A stretch of 32,941 bases of DNA from Cochliopodium minus. Its lineage: Eukaryota > Discosea > Himatismenida > Cochliopodiidae. The stretch spans positions 56,054-88,994 of the forward strand of contig JAMYWO010000173.1 of NCBI GenBank assembly GCA_024220525.1, written 5' to 3'. Below, piece by piece: positions 1-11,100 of this stretch. Under the pieces are notes generated by a model. The model was not told the origin of the DNA, made no database searches, and saw nothing but the letters and a program-made list of their open reading frames with translations. The position numbers were made by a program, and so were the translations under genes. How positions within the stretch are numbered: position 1 is the first letter of the stretch; each line of letters begins with the position of its first letter.

Positions 1-1
1 C

Positions 2-694
2 ATGGGAGGCCACTATCGTAAACTTTTGATGAATTTTGAACTCCTCACTGACTCCAAATCTCGTTACTATTCCATGTACAAAAATCTCCATCCCGAAATT
101 GCTTCTCTCATTACACATATTTTGTCCACTTGGAGGGAGGTTTATTGGATGAGTTATCAATCAACAATTCAGCCATTAGAAATCTTCCAATTCTATTTTC
201 AAGCGCAAGTTTTCTATTTGTCCACACTCTTGCAACAACTTGAAGACGATTTTGAGATTAGAAAAACCTACACACATGGTCCTTTTCATTATCCGGATAT
301 TTGGAGGATAACAGACTTAGTGAATGGGTGCTCAGAAATAGGAGAAAATGTAAATTATAGGATTGGCAGGGCGACAAGCACAAGCAACCATTTGACTCAA
401 AACATTTTCCAAAGATTTAAAAAGACGGAAGTGAATGATCAAGAAATTAAACCCACCAAGATTCAAAAAATTCAAAATGAGTTAAAATTCTTCATAACAG
501 GAGCAAGGAAATACGAGTTTCAAGATCTCAAACTTTCTTTCGAAATTGGAAATCAAGACTTTCTTGCATTTAAAGAAGTGATCCAGTTCTATCCCGAACA
601 ACTATTTGAAATTAAAGAGATAGAAGGAAAATTTCAATTCGAAACAAAAGTTGCTTCTCAAATCAATCTTTATTTAAAAGATAATTTCTTTTAA
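2..694 (+). CDS. 3' end of an unrecognised protein gene (partial)
   Basis: An open frame of about 230 codons runs from the window edge to a TAA at 692-694, with no intron visible. The first ATG is at position 2, so the true start probably lies upstream. The predicted protein is rich in aromatic and charged residues. Its N-terminal half looks helical, with repeated L/F/Y spacing around HPEIASLITHIL and FYFQAQVFYLSTLLQQL, and the rest is more polar and Lys-rich. There is no signal peptide, membrane segment or motif I can name. Codon use resembles the other genes here: A/T-ending codons with AGA for Arg. The frame is open for almost 700 nt in very AT-rich DNA and stops just before clear non-coding sequence, which supports a real gene. 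I do not recognise the family. Confidence 0.62.
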   Translation: MGGHYRKLLMNFELLTDSKSRYYSMYKNLHPEIASLITHILSTWREVYWMSYQSTIQPLEIFQFYFQAQVFYLSTLLQQLEDDFEIRKTYTHGPFHYPDIWRITDLVNGCSEIGENVNYRIGRATSTSNHLTQNIFQRFKKTEVNDQEIKPTKIQKIQNELKFFITGARKYEFQDLKLSFEIGNQDFLAFKEVIQFYPEQLFEIKEIEGKFQFETKVASQINLYLKDNFF

Positions 695-1283
695 TTTTGA
701 TATTTACTTTTTATTAAAATATCCGCTGATCAAAATTGAATATAAAAAATTAATTTTCTTATTCTTTTTCTTTTCTTAATAGAAAATTCTTTTTAATTTT
801 CTATTTTTTTTTTTTTTTCTCATTAATCTTCTCTCATTGGGAATCGAACCCACGCCAGGCCTTTCAAAAGTCTTATTTGTTAGTGGAACTGGTGGAAAAC
901 TGGGCTAAAATTTTGAACGGTCTAAAAATCGAAATCCATACCATGATGTGATGGATTGTGAATTCTATAATTTTGTTTTCATCTTTTAAAAAAATAAAAA
1001 AAAAGGAAGAGAATTTTTCATATAAAAGACAAATGAGAGTAATAATTTAATAATAAAACCATCATTAAAATTTTTTTATTCCAATTCATATTCTTAGAAC
1101 TCAGACAAATTAGGAAGCGAATTCAATGTTGATGAATATGGAACATCATTAGGTCAATAAAATATTAATATAAAATCTATTTGAAACTTATTTAAAACTA
1201 ATGGTACTTCAATATCAAAGATATGGGGTAAAAAAAAATATTATTTTTAATTTGTAAAAGAATATTTTCACCTAATAATTAAA
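695..1283. other. Intergenic, AT-rich, upstream of RagC
   Basis: This stretch separates two plus-strand genes. It contains homopolymer runs, including a long T run near 805-818, and a less AT-rich patch at about 833-965. That patch holds a tRNA-like fragment on the minus strand, described separately. No open frame of note is present. The last 200 bases before the RagC ATG are plain A/T-rich sequence that presumably contains the promoter; no specific element can be named. Confidence 0.6.
831..880 (-). other. tRNA-like fragment (T arm plus anticodon-like arm), probably a remnant
   Basis: On the minus strand there is a good T-arm consensus (GTGGGTTCGATTCCCA, around 857-842). It is preceded by a hairpin-like stretch with loop TTTGAAA, which would give anticodon TGA (Ser). 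The 3' strand TGAGAGA could be half of an acceptor stem. No matching 5' acceptor half or D arm is found at the required distance upstream, and the long variable arm expected of tRNA-Ser is missing. A functional tRNA is therefore unlikely, and a decayed or truncated tRNA copy is the best reading. A covariance-model tRNA scan would decide. Confidence 0.22.
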
Positions 1284-2872
1284 ATGCACTCATATAGATA
1301 TGGAGATATGCCTGAAGGTAATTCTATCACCAAAGGAAAAAATCAATCAGATGATAGACCTCGTATTTTGTTAATGGGATTGAGAAGAAGTGGGAAATCA
1401 TCGATCCAAAAGGTGGTATTTCATAAAATGGCACCAAATGAGACCTTATTTTTGGAAAGCACACATAAAATTCAAAAAGATGGTAAAGAATGAAAAAAAA
1501 ATTTGATAAACCTTTGAATAATCCATGATAATCAAAATGAAAATACATTTTAAAATATCTCAAAACTATCTAAAAGTTAATTGAATGTTCTTAATTCTAT
1601 ATATCTTTCATTCATGAAAATCAATGAACAAATTAATAAATATATGATTGAATTTGAAGATATTCCTTTTCAGAGAATTTTATTTTGAAAACACATTTTT
1701 CACATTGAATCTTTATTTTTTGATTTGAAGATCTTTCCAACTCATCCATTGTTCAATTTCAAATTTGGGACTTTCCTGGACAGATCGACTTCTTCGATCC
1801 TTCATTCGATGGAGAATCAATTTTTGGGCAATGTGGTAAATTTACAACAAAAAAATTTGAATTATTTTATTTTAATAATTTTTAATTTTTTTCTTTGAAT
1901 CATTTTAATTTATTTTGTTTTTTTATAATTTAATTCGTTTCTTTTTTTAAAAAATAGGATCTTTGATTTTTGTGATAGATTCACAAGATGATTTCTCAGA
2001 TGCACTTCAAAAATTGCAAGACACCATCAAAAAAGCAAGCAGCATCAACTCTAAAATTAACTTTGAAGTGTTCATCCACAAAGGTAAAATTAATTTAAAA
2101 AAAAAAATAAAAAAACTATTTTAAAAAATAAAATTGATTAAATTTTTTTTTATTTATTTGTAAAAGTTGACGGCCTTTCTGACGAACATAGAATAGAAAC
2201 ACAGAGAGATATCCAACAGAAAATCACAGAGTGGCTCACTGATGAAGACCAAGAACCTCAAGTCACTTATCACTTGACTTCCATCTACGATCACTCCATC
2301 TTTGAGGCATTCAGTAAAGTAGTCCAAAAACTCATTCCATATATGGACACTCTCGAAAATTTATTGGATATTTTAATCTCTGTAATTAATCTCTTTTCAT
2401 CGTTTTTTTTTTATTTTTCTTAAATTTAATTTTTTTATTATTTAATATTATATAAATTTAATTAAATTTTTTTTATCTCCAGAATTGTGGTATGGAAAAA
2501 GCATTTTTGATTGATGTTATGAGTAAGATCTATGTCGCATCAGATAGTGGACCAGTTACTATGGAGTCATACGAGCTTTGCACAGACATGATCGATGTGG
2601 TGATCGACGTCTCCTGCATCTACAGCACTGACAAAAACCAAGAAGGTGACATTCAACTCCACTCCTACGATCAAGACTCTCAATCCATCATTAAACTCAA
2701 AAAACCTACAGAGAATGTTGTTCTTTATTTGAGAGAGGTTAACAAGTATCTTGCTTTGGTTACTTACATGAGAGAAGACAACTTTAACAAGCATGGTGTC
2801 ATCAATTATAACTTTAAACAGTTCAAGAATGCGATCCAGCAAGTTTTTTCAAAGATGAGAATGTTCAAGTAG
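1284..2872 (+). CDS. RagC/RagD-type small GTPase (Gtr2 orthologue), 5 exons
   Basis: Exons 1284-1482, 1731-1835, 1958-2083, 2167-2381 and 2483-2872 join in phase to 1035 nt (344 aa). Human RagC and RagD are about 400 aa. The P-loop GLRRSGKSS is at residues 32-40, the G3 region IWDFPGQ at 78-84 and the G4-like HKVDG at 142-146. The C-terminal roadblock half begins near 216 ([21 protein letters not shown]). Near-identity to metazoan RagC blocks such as [15 protein letters not shown] and [20 protein letters not shown] makes the family certain. By family knowledge it pairs with RagA/B on lysosomes and recruits TORC1 when amino acids are present. Intron 1 (248 nt) is unusually long for this window. 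The ATG chosen is the only one that leaves a short N-terminal extension before the GTPase fold. The 3' end converges on the NudC gene with a 122-bp gap. Confidence 0.96.
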
Positions 2873-2994
2873 AAAAAAAAAAAAAGTTGTTTTTATTATA
2901 ATTATTTTTTTTTTTGTTTTTGAAAAAGAATAAAAAAATTATTTAAATAAATTTTTTTTTAATTGAATTTTTTGTTCCTTTTCTTGTGATCATT

Positions 2995-3825
2995 TTAATT
3001 TCCCATTATCTTGACATTGGAAAAGTCCATTTCAGGATGTTCTTCCATGAATTTCTTCATCATTTCTTGTTTCTTCTCTTCTTCACTTGTAGGCAAACCC
3101 ATTTCTACATTTTACAAAAAAAATTTGAAAGATAAATTTAAAGAAAAGAAAGTTTTCTCATGACTAACCTTTTCTTCTTTGATCATACATCATCTTTTCA
3201 ACAACAGATCTTGTTTCACCATCCAAATCAGACAACTTTGAACTTTCAGGCTCAATATTTTGAGTATCAATTTCTTGATCACCTTTTAAATTTTTTTTTT
3301 TTATGTTTAATTCTTTGTGTTATAAATTTTTTTTTGGAATTTTACCTTTAACAACACATTTCCACCATTCTTGTTTATTTTGTTTGTTCAATTCGATGAT
3401 CAATTGTCCATCAGTGATATACCATTCATCATCCTTTTTGATAGTGGAGAATAATTCTCCATCAAGGAGGGGTGTTTCTTGGGATTTCACCTTTACCAAG
3501 ATAGTGGTAGGTTTTATTGTGACGATCAAATCTTTTCCCTTGATACCTTTTTCCAAATCGATGGTTATGGTAACATCTGAAAGTGTTTGTTGCCATTTAT
3601 ATTTTCCTTTTATAAATATAAAGCAAATAAATTTGGGGAATATGAGTTTATTTTTCATAACATGTTATAATGACGTGTCATGATTGTACAAATAAAATTT
3701 TTATTTTACCTGCATTGATAATTTCTCCTTCCTCTTTTCATTCATTCAAAAATGAAAAATTAATATTAACAAAACTTTTTCAATAAATGGTGAATGGTAT
3801 TACTTATTTTTTTCTTATCTGACAT
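2995..3825 (-). CDS. nudC: NudC-type CS-domain protein, 5 exons
   Basis: On the minus strand, exons 3825-3804, 3733-3710, 3606-3346, 3282-3169 and 3104-2995 join in phase to 531 nt (176 aa). Residues 17-102 form a CS/p23-like domain ([35 protein letters not shown]). The C-terminal tail has the NudC signatures [32 protein letters not shown] and [11 protein letters not shown]. NudC proteins are Hsp90-linked co-chaperones that stabilise LIS1/dynein-pathway proteins and act in nuclear migration and mitosis. The protein resembles the short fungal NudC rather than the longer animal form with its N-terminal coiled coil. Exon 1 is 22 nt and exon 2 only 24 nt, encoding a short basic/acidic leader. The gene starts 127 bp past the stop codon of the giant RNF213-like gene on the same strand. 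Confidence 0.94.
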
Positions 3826-3952
3826 TGTTGGGTGAATGAAAGTTTTTTTTGATCAATATATTCAATTTTTTTTAATTAAAAGAAAACAAATAAAACAAAG
3901 AATATAAGATAGGTTTTGGGTAACAATTTTAATTTGGATTAATATAAAGGTT

Positions 3953-5120
3953 TCAATTGAATTTAAAAGTGAGGAGTTTCAATCTGTGAGGTGGTTTGAT
4001 TTGGATGACTGAATCTTTGTGGAACAGTAAAGCATTAATCTCTTTGTTGGAAAGGAAATGCCAATGACAAAGAAAGATATCTTGGGATTCAAACATATTG
4101 GAATAACTATCATGGGGAACATTCTGTAGAGGAATGGATTTCTGAAGAAGCTCAATCCAAGAGGAGAATCCCCCAAGCACATCAATCTTCTTGTGGTTCT
4201 TGATCAACTTTAATTCAATGAGTTTTTCTCTCATTTTAAAACCAAGGGAAGGATCAGAAGAATGTTGGATGAGATAGAGAATCTCCTTGCAATCTTCATC
4301 ATCAATCAATCCATTCAGATCTTCTTGTTGAAGCAAGTTCCAATGGCAAAGGTAAAAGTCATGATGAATCATAAACTTGGTATACTTTTCTGCTGGTTTT
4401 GCATCAAAGTGACAGAAAATAAGGAAAAACTCTTTCCATTCTTTGTATCCATTTGGGACTTCTGTTTGTTGATCAGATAGTTTGATTCTCATTCTCATTT
4501 TTTCTCCTCTTTTGACAGATCTTTCAAATTTAATTCTCATTTCCAACTTTTCTTTCTGAGATGGAGAAATTTCATCAGGAAGGCAAGAATTGTCGACATA
4601 ATCTCTCCATTCACTTATTTCATAGTCCAACAATGCTTCTGCAAATTGCATGTATTCTTCTTCTGGTATATCACAAACACTAAAGAGTTCTTTCCAACTA
4701 GAATGGGTGTAAATTAAAGGTTTTTCTTCAATTATCACAATTTCTTCTTTGACATTATTTTCAATGAGTTTATTCTTTTCAATGTGGTGGTCAGGAATTG
4801 GTTTTTGTTCTTCTATGTGGAAAATTGGTTGAGAAATTGAAGTATCTTCTACAATAGAATGTGTAATCACGTTAGTTTCTTCTGATGAGGGAAGACATAC
4901 TTTAAAGAACTCTCCTTCAAAATTAGTTTCTTGGTCCAGTTGTTCTAAGAAGCTTTGAGATTTCAAACTAAGCATATCAAATTGTCTTCCTGGCTTTGAA
5001 TGATTTTTGAAGATTTTCTTTGTTTCTTTTTCTGATTCTATTTCCTTCCACTCAATAGTTTCTTCTTTGATATTTTCCAATTTCTCAAGATTCAATTTTT
5101 TGATTAAACTTTCAAAGAAT
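3953..5120 (-). other. RNF213-like gene: last exon with three SAM-like repeats
   Basis: Exon 37 encodes residues 4789-5177. After an acidic, low-similarity linker come three related segments of about 70-85 residues, at roughly 4927-4998, 5012-5096 and 5105-5177. Each opens with a W-x-E-L/F motif, has a central L/F-rich helix and, in repeats 1 and 3, a Pro-Ser/His-x-x-K/R-L ending. Repeats 2 and 3 are clearest: YLCHWNLLQQEDLNGL against FLCHWHFLSNKEINAL, with repeat 3 ending PPHRLKLL like the GHRxKIL end of SAM domains. Human RNF213 has no SAM domain, so this looks like a lineage-specific C-terminal fusion, perhaps for oligomerisation. SAM assignment is by eye and moderately secure; the internal repetition is directly visible. 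Confidence 0.68.
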
Positions 5121-8100
5121 CTAAAAAAAAAAAAAAAAAAATTTAAAAAAGAAAATAAATCTATTTTTTTTTTCATCTTACTTAATTATGTTAATGAGAT
5201 GTTTGCAGAGAATTTCTTTGGGAATCAAACTAAACAAGTGATCCACATCTGAATATTCGATTTCAGTAAAGTAGTGTTGAAGAGATGTGTTTTGTTGATC
5301 TTTGTCGACAATGGTTTGTTTTTGTTGAGATAATTCTTCGACAATCGTTTTTAGATCATCAATGAGGGTAGATTTTTGTTCCTTGTGTTTATTCAAAATC
5401 TCTCTTTCTATTTTATTGAGGAGAGTTGGATCAACAAGAACCTCTAAAGAAGAAAGTGTAGGATCGGCTTTTCTTTTGTCAATGAGTTCTTCTTTTATTG
5501 ATTTGATGAGAAAGCATAAGACTTCAATCTTCTTCAATTGAATTATCTTTGGGAACTTGCTTGTTGAGTTTGGATCATGTTTTCTGCAGAATTCTTCAAT
5601 AGTAAAACTGTGGAGTGATTCCTCATTTTTAAGATCGATACTTAATACAAGTTTGGAGAGTAGGACAAGAGAGTCAAAGCAATTAGAAACGATCTCCTCA
5701 TTTTGGAATTCATCACATTTGATTATGAGCTCGATGTTTTCTTCATCTATTGTCTTCTGGAAAATGGAAGGCATGTTGAACAAAAGTTCTTCGATCTCGT
5801 CTTCTTTTTCGAAAGATTGCTTTGTTTCTACTTGATGAGAGAAATCTGATTTGAATTGAAAACAATTTTTGTCAGTATCATCGATAATAATAGCTTTGTT
5901 GTTGATAAAATTCTTCAAAACAAACTGTTCAATCTTTTCCCAATTAATCTCAACCTTTCCATCGATTATGTTTACTTGCGACACACAGTAATCGCGAAAT
6001 GTATCTTCAAGATCTCCCAACAAAAGAAGTGAAGAGCTGGAGAGTAAAATGTTTTCGTTTCCTACTTTCTTGTAGATAAGAGGAGGTATTTGTGAAACGT
6101 TCACTCTATCGAAATGCTTGCAACAATAAGATTCAAAGTTTTTGATAGATGAATTGTTCTCTTCAACGAATTCCAAGAATTTATTTTGAGTTCTGATGAT
6201 GTCATTCAACAGTTTAATCAACAAGTTATGTAAATCTGTGTTTTTCACTCTCAAAAAAGATATCATGGAAGCCTTCTCTTCTATTTTTGTAAAAGTAACT
6301 TCATTACCACAAGAACCAACACCGATTTGGTTTCCTTTTTTAAAAAGTTTAAAATTTATAGAATAAGTAAATAATTTAAAAAAAAAAATAGTTACCAGTG
6401 TAATCCATGTACTTGTTCCAATTAAGTACCATTCTTTGAAATATTCTCATTATTTTGGTTCCTTCAGTTTTTTGCTTCTTAGAAAAAAGTTTGATAAAAT
6501 CAATCATTTTAGTTTCTTCCGCTTCTTTCTCTGTTATAAAGTATGCAAGCTTGGTGTGCAAAAAATCATAGAATTCAGTTAAATCGGAGATCAAAACAGA
6601 AAATTTGAGCTGTTCTTGTGAGGACAAGAATCTTTCAAGGATTTTTTTATCTGTTTTCTCACTTAAACTTTGTTCGATCATATGGAAACTAACTCTTTTG
6701 GAGATTCTATTGGAGAATTGGATAAAATCTTGTAGTTTGGAAGAACTTTCTATTTCTTCCAAGATGGAGTTGAAAGTTGTGGTGACTGAAGTGAATGATA
6801 AATTCCACAAATTTTCGTAATCAGTCAATTTATTTTGAGTGTTTAGGGGTGGCATGCATTTAGATTCGTTTGATTGTCTTATTTGAAAGAAATTCTCCAA
6901 ACATCTTGTTAACAACAGACAAATTCTTTCATTTGACAGATCACCGAATATTTCGCTCAAGAATTTCCTGTTATTAAAAATATTTAAAAAAGTGGTAAAC
7001 TGATAATAAATACAATTACCAACATTGTGCAACTCTTTGATAACAAAAAGCTCTTAATTTGAATGTATCAATATCTTTAGATCCAACATTTTGTTCACCA
7101 AATTCGATTCTAGATGTTTCAGAAAAAGGTGTCGAAGAAAATATTCCTGCGCTTTTTATTTCAGTAATTGAGCTCTCTTCAGATAAAAGAGACAAAGAAA
7201 AACCAGAAAAAGAAATCATCACAAGTACATAAGACTAAAAAAATAACACATAAATGATTTTTCAACATTCAAATTTCTTACTAATTGCAGAGTCATGTTT
7301 CTGGACAAACTTCTTGCGCTTTTTCCATGGTAATCATACTTTTTATTGAAAATTTATAATAAAATTGGAAATAAAAATGAAAAGTTTTTTACTTGTGTTC
7401 CTATTTAGATTAAAAAATGATTAAGTTTATTATAGTAATAAAATTTATTCAATTTAATTTACCACAATCATAATTTCCTCCATTGTGACCAACATAACTG
7501 ATTTTAAATTTTTGTTAATATTTAAAGAACAATTATTTATCAAAAAAATAATTACTGAGTCCCCTTTATTTTTGATGGACAAAAGATATGATGGTACAAA
7601 TGGTTACTCTCTTTTGGCATTCCAAGTACAAGTGATAACATGTTAACAATAAAGTGTCTCATCAACTTGTTGGAAGGATCAATCTCTTGGCTGAACAAAA
7701 CTAAAAAATTATGAATTAATCAAAAAAAAAATAATAGAGGTAAAATAAAAAGATATACTTGATAAGATATCATCAGAGTTTGGGAAAGCAAGATATTTCT
7801 TTGGATCAATGAAACAGCTATTTGAATTAAAATTAAAATTAATTTTCAAAGGAAAAAATGAGTTAATTTTTTACCAAATCATTCTCTTTTCTCTTTGATC
7901 AAATTGTAAGAATTGTAAAACCTTTTGCAAATGATTAACTAATCCTGGTGAATACAGATCCAAGTCAAACATTTCATAGTAAACAATGAGCAATAGAAAC
8001 ATTCTGAGTTTGTATGTAATATTCGCGTTTTTAGTGCAGAAAGAAAACAAATTTTCCGACAAGCTTATAGGATCATTCTTATGTTGATCGAATATTTCTT

Positions 8101-11100
8101 TCATCTCAAAGTATTTTTTGCTGTCCTCATTTTTATCGTTAATGGACATAAAAGAGAATTGATAGTACATCGATGATTTGGACTGATAAAAGATGTTTTT
8201 GTGTTCACCAAACCAACCAAATATCTTGGAAAAGTTCAATGAGTAAAGTTGCTTGATTTCATCATTTGATTTCTTTTGTAAGAGCTTTGAGAAGATATAG
8301 GATTGATAATCTTTAGTGATGATTTTGTTGATTCTATCGATTGTTTGTTGTCCTTCATCATCATTCAAAAAGGAGAATTGAGATTCGATTTCTTTCAAAT
8401 CTTTGTTGCTCAAGATTTTGAGAAATCTATCAACGATGGCCATCTGAGATGCTGCATATTTGATCACTTTTAACTCTGATTTTGGTTGATCGAATGTATA
8501 TTCAATGTTACATATGCTCATCATGATGTTCCAAAATTCGGTATCTTTGAGAATTGAGAATTCATCAAAGACCATTTCATAGTAGATATCAGCAAGTGTG
8601 CAAGTATTATTAATCTGAGATTCAATAAAGATTTTTGGAGAATAGGAAGTTGGTTTATCTTCCAATTTGTTGAGTGATATTTCGATCTTAGATCTTGTCA
8701 ATTCCATGAAATCAACTTTAACATCAGAGTTATTATTCTGAGATTCCTCCACAAATTTAAACAAAGAAATGTAAAAACTCTTTTTGAATGAGAAAGAAAG
8801 GGTATTAGATGTGATGGAATCTTCATTGAGGAAATTGAAAATGAAGTTCAAATCATCGATAAACTTTACATTTTTAGGAGCGGAGCAAATGTCTTGAAAT
8901 CTCAACAAGAAAGATTCAACAAAAGACTGAAAATTATGTGTATCACACTCCAACAGTTTCATTACATTAAATTTAGTGATCCATTCAAATTGTTCTTCCA
9001 ATCTGGGCTTTGTTTTGGATTGTTTTTCGTAATCGATCAAGTTTTTGAAAAGATCAAAGCCATTCTCAAAGTCAAAAGTGGGGAGTGAGAATAGAGCATT
9101 TGCAAATACCATCAAAGAGGTTCTCTGTCCCAATTTTCCTTTTGAATTTTTGAAATTTGGGCAAGTGTTCAATATTTTCTGAAAGAGAACAGACCACGAG
9201 TAAATCTCTTTCTTGGTAGTTGGATCATCAGATTCTAAAAGTGTAAAACATCTTTCAAAGTTTTCCCAAAGAGAATTAGCAACAAAAGTGTCAAAGATCT
9301 TTTTAAATTTTTCTCTATCTTTTGCGTTTTCCAACAAATTAGATTGTAAAAGGAGATTGTCAGATTTTTGAAGAAGATCAAGAATGAGACTGTAAGAATT
9401 CCATTGTTTTAATTCGAATCTTGTCACAACAAATAAATGATACAGATCTTTTGTATTCTGTTTTATTTCTGAAAAGGCCCAATATTTCATTATCTCTTTT
9501 TCTATTGATGTATTCGTTCTTGATGAAAGGTTTTTAAAGAGAAGATCTTCAACAAACAATTCTCTTATTTTTTCATTATTTTCTTCTTTCAAATAGTCAA
9601 AAACATGTGAATAATCACTTTCTTTCATTTTTTCGCTCAATTTTTTGGAGATGTAAGATAAATCTTTGATCTGATGAATATCTGTCTCGTTCAAAACAAG
9701 ATTTAGAGTATCATTTAGTTTGTTTGTTAGAATAGAAGAAAAAGCACACTTTGGTGGATGAGGGAATTTGGAGGAAGGTAGGTAAAGAGTTTTTTTCTTT
9801 TTCTCGTTGATGGAAGAAATGTCAAGTTTTGGAGAAAGGTAATCAAAGTTATCGAGAACAAATCTTTGGATCAAGTTCTTGTGTTGTTCATTTTCACCAA
9901 TGAGAGATTGCAAGTTGAAATCAATGGAGATCTGTTCAAAGAATAAGGTCAAGTAGGTTCCAAATATAGAAGAAATGATTTCAGTTAAAGTGTGAGAAAG
10001 ACTGTTTGAATTGTTGGAGATCAATATTTCCCTTGAAATTTTCTCACATTGATCTCTTAAAAAAGAATCTTCTTTCCAAAGCAAATGAAACTTTTCAATT
10101 ATTTTCTCTTTGAAACCAGGAAAGTTTTCGAATAATTTGTTGAGGCATTCCTTCTTTTGATGGAAAGAACTTTTTGAGTTGTAGAATTTCTGAAGTTCAC
10201 CTTCCCACTCAACAGATTGGGTAGGGAATATATGCAAAAGTACTTCATCAATGGAGCTTTCAAAGAATTTGTTGACCCATACAGGAATATTTCTATTGTC
10301 AATAATCTGATCCTGAGATCTTTGTAGAAAAAGCTTGACTTCTAGAGAATTATAAGTTGAAAGAGAATCAAAGTAGTTGAATTCCCAATTATTCAAAAAT
10401 AAAGAAGGGTAGCAATCTCTTGAGAGTCTGTAAGAAGAAGACTGAAAATGAATGATCAAAACAATGTGCTTTTGTTCGCTTTGTTTATAAGATGGTACAA
10501 TTTCTTCTATCATCTGTCTAACTCTGTTTACAATTTTTTGGGTGTTCTTTTGTCTGTCAATTGTGAAGATAAGAATATTTGTTTTTTGTTGCTCCAAAAA
10601 TGATTCGACTCCTTTTTCTAAATCTCCAACACTCGAAATACTCGAAACTTGAATAATTTGAGTATTGAAAGACAATGATTGATCGAGAATCTGATCTTTT
10701 TTCTCCAAAAGCTTGTTCAATTCAGGAGATGTTCTTGTATAGATGATATCTTTGGAGATTAGGCTTCCTATATTATTGCCTAGTCTTTGTTGAAGGAACT
10801 TGTTGATTTGAAAGTGTTCTTGTTCTTCAATGTAACATTTTAAGTATTCAGAAGGGATAGGACACTTTATCAAGGCTTCAGGAGAACAAATTTGAATCAA
10901 CTTTTTGGCGTATTTCACAATGTTTTCTTTTAACAAATCACATTCATCAACTTGATCATCAAAATTAAGAATGAAATCAACAAAGAGAGATTGAATGGTT
11001 GAATCTTTTTTGAATCCATAAAAGTTTTGCTCTCCTACTGTTTGAACAAACGAAATTAGCCTTTTTTCGAGTTCTCCAATGAACAATTTAAGTTTTGGGT

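Noticed and set aside
3160-3683. Plus-strand frames across the NudC gene
   Set aside because: They lie opposite well-conserved NudC exons and run through its introns; no homology.
7393-7497. A complete RZ zinc finger in the RNF213-like protein
   Set aside because: Only HYVGH-x6-CG fits the first half; the CP-x-C half and IGG follow-on are missing in the phase-consistent reading. A different frame gives a weak MEK..CPE match but hits a stop and fits no splice phase.
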